Assembly (NCBI GenBank): GCA_027605045.1 | Contig: JAQFWX010000009.1 | Coordinates: 248,001 to 312,000, forward strand | From: Phallus indusiatus | Taxonomy: Eukaryota; Basidiomycota; Agaricomycetes; Phallales; Phallaceae | Length of the DNA stretch: 64,000 nt | Direction of reading: 5' to 3' | Shown: in pieces, positions 61,579-64,000 of the stretch | Position numbering within the stretch: position 1 is the stretch's first letter | Layout: each line of letters starts with the position of its first letter | Position numbers and translations under genes: made by a program | Notes under the pieces: model-generated | The model's input: only the letters and a program-made list of their open reading frames with translations | What the model was told of the DNA's origin: nothing | The model's database searches: none

Positions 61579-63822
61579 ATGTCTATGGAGGATTCAGTCA
61601 CAACCAAAAGCAAAAAGTCGAAGAAATCAAAGTCGAAGAAGGGTAATGAAAATGAAGCTATGGACATAACGCCCGACGTTGTACTAGAAAAAACACAGTC
61701 ACCGGGAAAGAAGCGAAAGGCCGACGTCTTGGATGCTGATCATGACCGGGACGCATTGTCCGCGAAAGAGGCCAAGAGGTTGAGAAAGTTGGCGAAAGAG
61801 AAAGCAAAAAATGAAGGGAAAGCGGAACCTGAGCTAGGGTCAGACCAAGTAGAACCCGAGGACACTGGGAAGGAGAAAGGAGAAAAGAAGAAGAAGAAGA
61901 AAGAGAGAGAAGAGGTATGAATTATGTTTGTCTATGAGTTTATTAGTTGACAGCTATGCTTTTCAGAAACTACAAGAAACTGAACCGGCTGAGCAAACGT
62001 CGAAATTAAAGAAGGACAAGGAGAAGAAGAAAAAGAAACACAAAAGTGACGAAGTACGGGACTCTGCTAATGACGCTATCATCACACCCGAAACAAGCGT
62101 AAATCCCACAGCAGAAGCAACACCGGTACCTTGTGAACAAGTTCCCTCAGAGACTGAAATCTCAGCCTTCTTAGCGGAACATCGCATTACAATTCAAGTT
62201 CCTCCTGGTGAAGAAGCCATTACTCCCATCCTCGCATTTGATCAGTTACCGGTACCCGTGGAGCTACGAAAAGCTCTTCTAGACTTAAAATTCCAAAAAC
62301 CTACACCAATACAGTCATGTACCTGGCCAGCTCTTATTAAGGGTAAGGATGCCATCGGTATTGCGGAGACTGGGAGCGGAAAGACTTTTGCTTTTGGTGT
62401 TCCCGCGCTCTCAAGGCTTGTTAAAAATAATTCGAAAAAAATCTCAACGCTTGTTCTTGCGCCGACCCGCGAGTTAGCTATGCAGACCTATGATAACATT
62501 GGTGCTCTTGGACGTCAGTGGGGTATCAACTGTATATGCTTGTACGGTGGCGTCGACAAGGACAGCCAGCGGAAGGAGTTGAAAAGAAACTCGGCAACCA
62601 AAAGTATCGTTGTAGGTACACCAGGTCGTATCCTGGATTTAATTGACGAAGGGCATTTGGATCTAAGTGGGTTAGTGATTTCAAATGGTTCAGTCAGCTT
62701 CCAGGACACCGAGTAATCTACTCTTTAGCGTTAATTATCTTGTGCTGGACGAAGCAGATCGCATGCTGGATCATGGATTTGAAAATGATATTAGAAAAAT
62801 CATTGGGTTCACGTCACAGATGAACCGCCAGACTGTCATGTGTGAGTCTCACTTTGTGGCTCATAGTACCTTTTTCATATATCACGCAATGCAGTTAGTG
62901 CCACTTGGCCCGAGTCCGTTCGACGTCTGGCAAGCAGCTTTCAACATAACCCTGTTAGGGTGACCGTTGGGAGCGACGAGTTGTCCGCAAATGGACGTGT
63001 CGAACAACGTGAGTCAGCTTCATTCTTCCTTTTTCTAGACACCAATTTACCCGTGGTCGTATAGTTGTTGAAGTTTTCGACGATCCCCGGTCTAAAGAGT
63101 AAGTGCGGCGGTCGTGGCTAGTTGCTAAAATCTTATTTTCTCTTTCGTAGCTCCCGGCTTCTAAAACATTTAAAAGAACTTATGCCCAAAAATGACACGT
63201 CGAAGTCTCGGATCTTGATTTTTGCTTTATATAAGGCGGAAGCGGCGCGACTAACACAGACGCTTGAGCGGAATGGTTACGGTGTCGCTTCTTTACATGG
63301 TGATTTATCACAATCCCAACGAATAGGGGCTCTAGACGACTTCAAGCTGGGTCGAAAACGGCTAATGGTGGCCACTGATGTTGCTGCTCGGGGTTTAGAT
63401 ATACCTGAGGTCGAGGTGGTAATTAATTACACCTTTCCGCTGACAGTTGAAAATTATGTTCACCGCATTGGTCGAACAGGTATGTAATACCGTTGATCGC
63501 TTTTGCGACCTATCTGGCAAACTAAAATCAACCCTTACCTTCTAGGCCGTGCTGGCCGAAGCGGAAAGTCGATAACCTTCTTCACTGGGGAAAACCACGA
63601 GACGGGACTGGCTGGGGAATTGGCCAAGGTTGTTTTGCTAAGCTGAAATCTAGTGATTTGATGCTCATGACGTTGATCCTGCAGGTACTGCGCGAAAGCG
63701 GATTCCAGTGCGAGGGTCTGAAGAAATTCCCGATGGCGATCAAAAAGAAAGAACACAGTGCATATGGAGCTTTTTACAAAGACATTTCAAATTCTGGAGT
63801 TGGGAAGAAAATTAAGTTTTAG
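61579..63822 (+). CDS. DBP3: DEAD-box RNA helicase DBP3
   Basis: Nucleolar ATP-dependent RNA helicase of 60S ribosome assembly. The N-terminus is Lys/Glu-rich with several basic clusters ([24 protein letters not shown]), typical of Dbp3 nucleolar targeting. The core shows [15 protein letters not shown] (Q motif), [12 protein letters not shown] (I), APTRELAMQ (Ia), TPGRILDL (Ib), VLDEADRML (II, DEAD), SATWPESVR (III, split by an intron), [14 protein letters not shown] (IV), [15 protein letters not shown] (V) and HRIGRTGRAGRSG (VI, split by an intron). The protein ends GVGKKIKF with the stop at 63820-63822. Eight or so introns. About 640 residues, intact. It lies 250 bp downstream of SNF2 on the same strand. 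Confidence 0.93.
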
Positions 63823-64000
63823 TCCAATAATAATCATCTTATGTAGTCACATATTTGTATTGGATCTTAGTGGAGACGGATTATGGTTGATTACGTCTGA
63901 ACGGAACTAATTATGACAGCATGAAACTGAGGCGCACTGGCAGCCGTCCGAACAAGCAATCTTGAACGGCAGCTTCCTACCGCAGTTTGTTTGTCGTGCA
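63823..64000. other. 3' flank of DBP3 to window end
   Basis: Only 178 bp remain, and no feature is recognisable. Confidence 0.5.

Overview
This window is nuclear DNA of a filamentous fungus, almost certainly a basidiomycete and most likely an agaricomycete. Nearly every gene is split by many short introns of about 45-70 nt with GT...YAG ends. Genes lie on both strands and are closely packed, and the readable proteins are typical fungal housekeeping genes plus two Git3-like seven-helix receptors. I see no rRNA, tRNA, CRISPR, transposon or viral element that I can support.

Layout. 0-9 kb: the 3' part of a TRAPPII Trs65 gene, NADH-cytochrome b5 reductase (CBR1), the WD-repeat protein WRAP73, a two-helix DLT1-like membrane protein, the histone N-acetyltransferase NAA40 and an unknown gene. 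9.5-16 kb: phosphopantothenoylcysteine decarboxylase (CoA synthesis), a DUF3605 protein, cytochrome c oxidase subunit 6A and proteasome subunit RPN2, the last two divergent with 116 bp between start codons. 16-22 kb: a possibly broken small gene, then a tandem pair of receptor paralogues. 22-27 kb: complex I subunit NDUFB11 (ESSS), glycine-cleavage H protein, mitochondrial EF-Tu and peroxin PEX14. 27-39 kb: a GRIP-domain golgin (IMH1), a dysferlin-domain peroxin (PEX30 group), an ABCF3/GCN20 ATPase and a DHA1-type MFS transporter. 39-51 kb: DNA topoisomerase II and an unrecognised ~1,900-residue coiled-coil protein. 51-56 kb: a Rab7-like GTPase with a long insertion and two small secreted proteins that share a motif. 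56-64 kb: the SWI/SNF-type ATPase (SNF2/STH1) and the DEAD-box helicase DBP3.

Functionally the window is mostly housekeeping. It holds several nuclear genes for mitochondrial proteins (COX6A, NDUFB11, GCVH, TUF1), two peroxisome-biogenesis genes, three trafficking genes (TRS65, IMH1, Rab7-like) and several chromatin/RNA genes (NAA40, TOP2, SNF2, DBP3). I found no dedicated new multi-gene system.

The most notable items are: the tandem receptor duplication, which seems to have carried a piece of the NDUFB11 5' exon; the Rab with ~160 extra residues between its G4 and G5 motifs; the secreted pair sharing a TPSEGG motif; and a set of one-base losses at or near short homopolymers that break otherwise intact conserved genes (CBR1, IMH1, PEX30-like, ABCF3). 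That last set looks like a sequencing or assembly signature rather than real gene death. Gene coordinates run from start to stop codon and include introns. Exon borders were read by eye.
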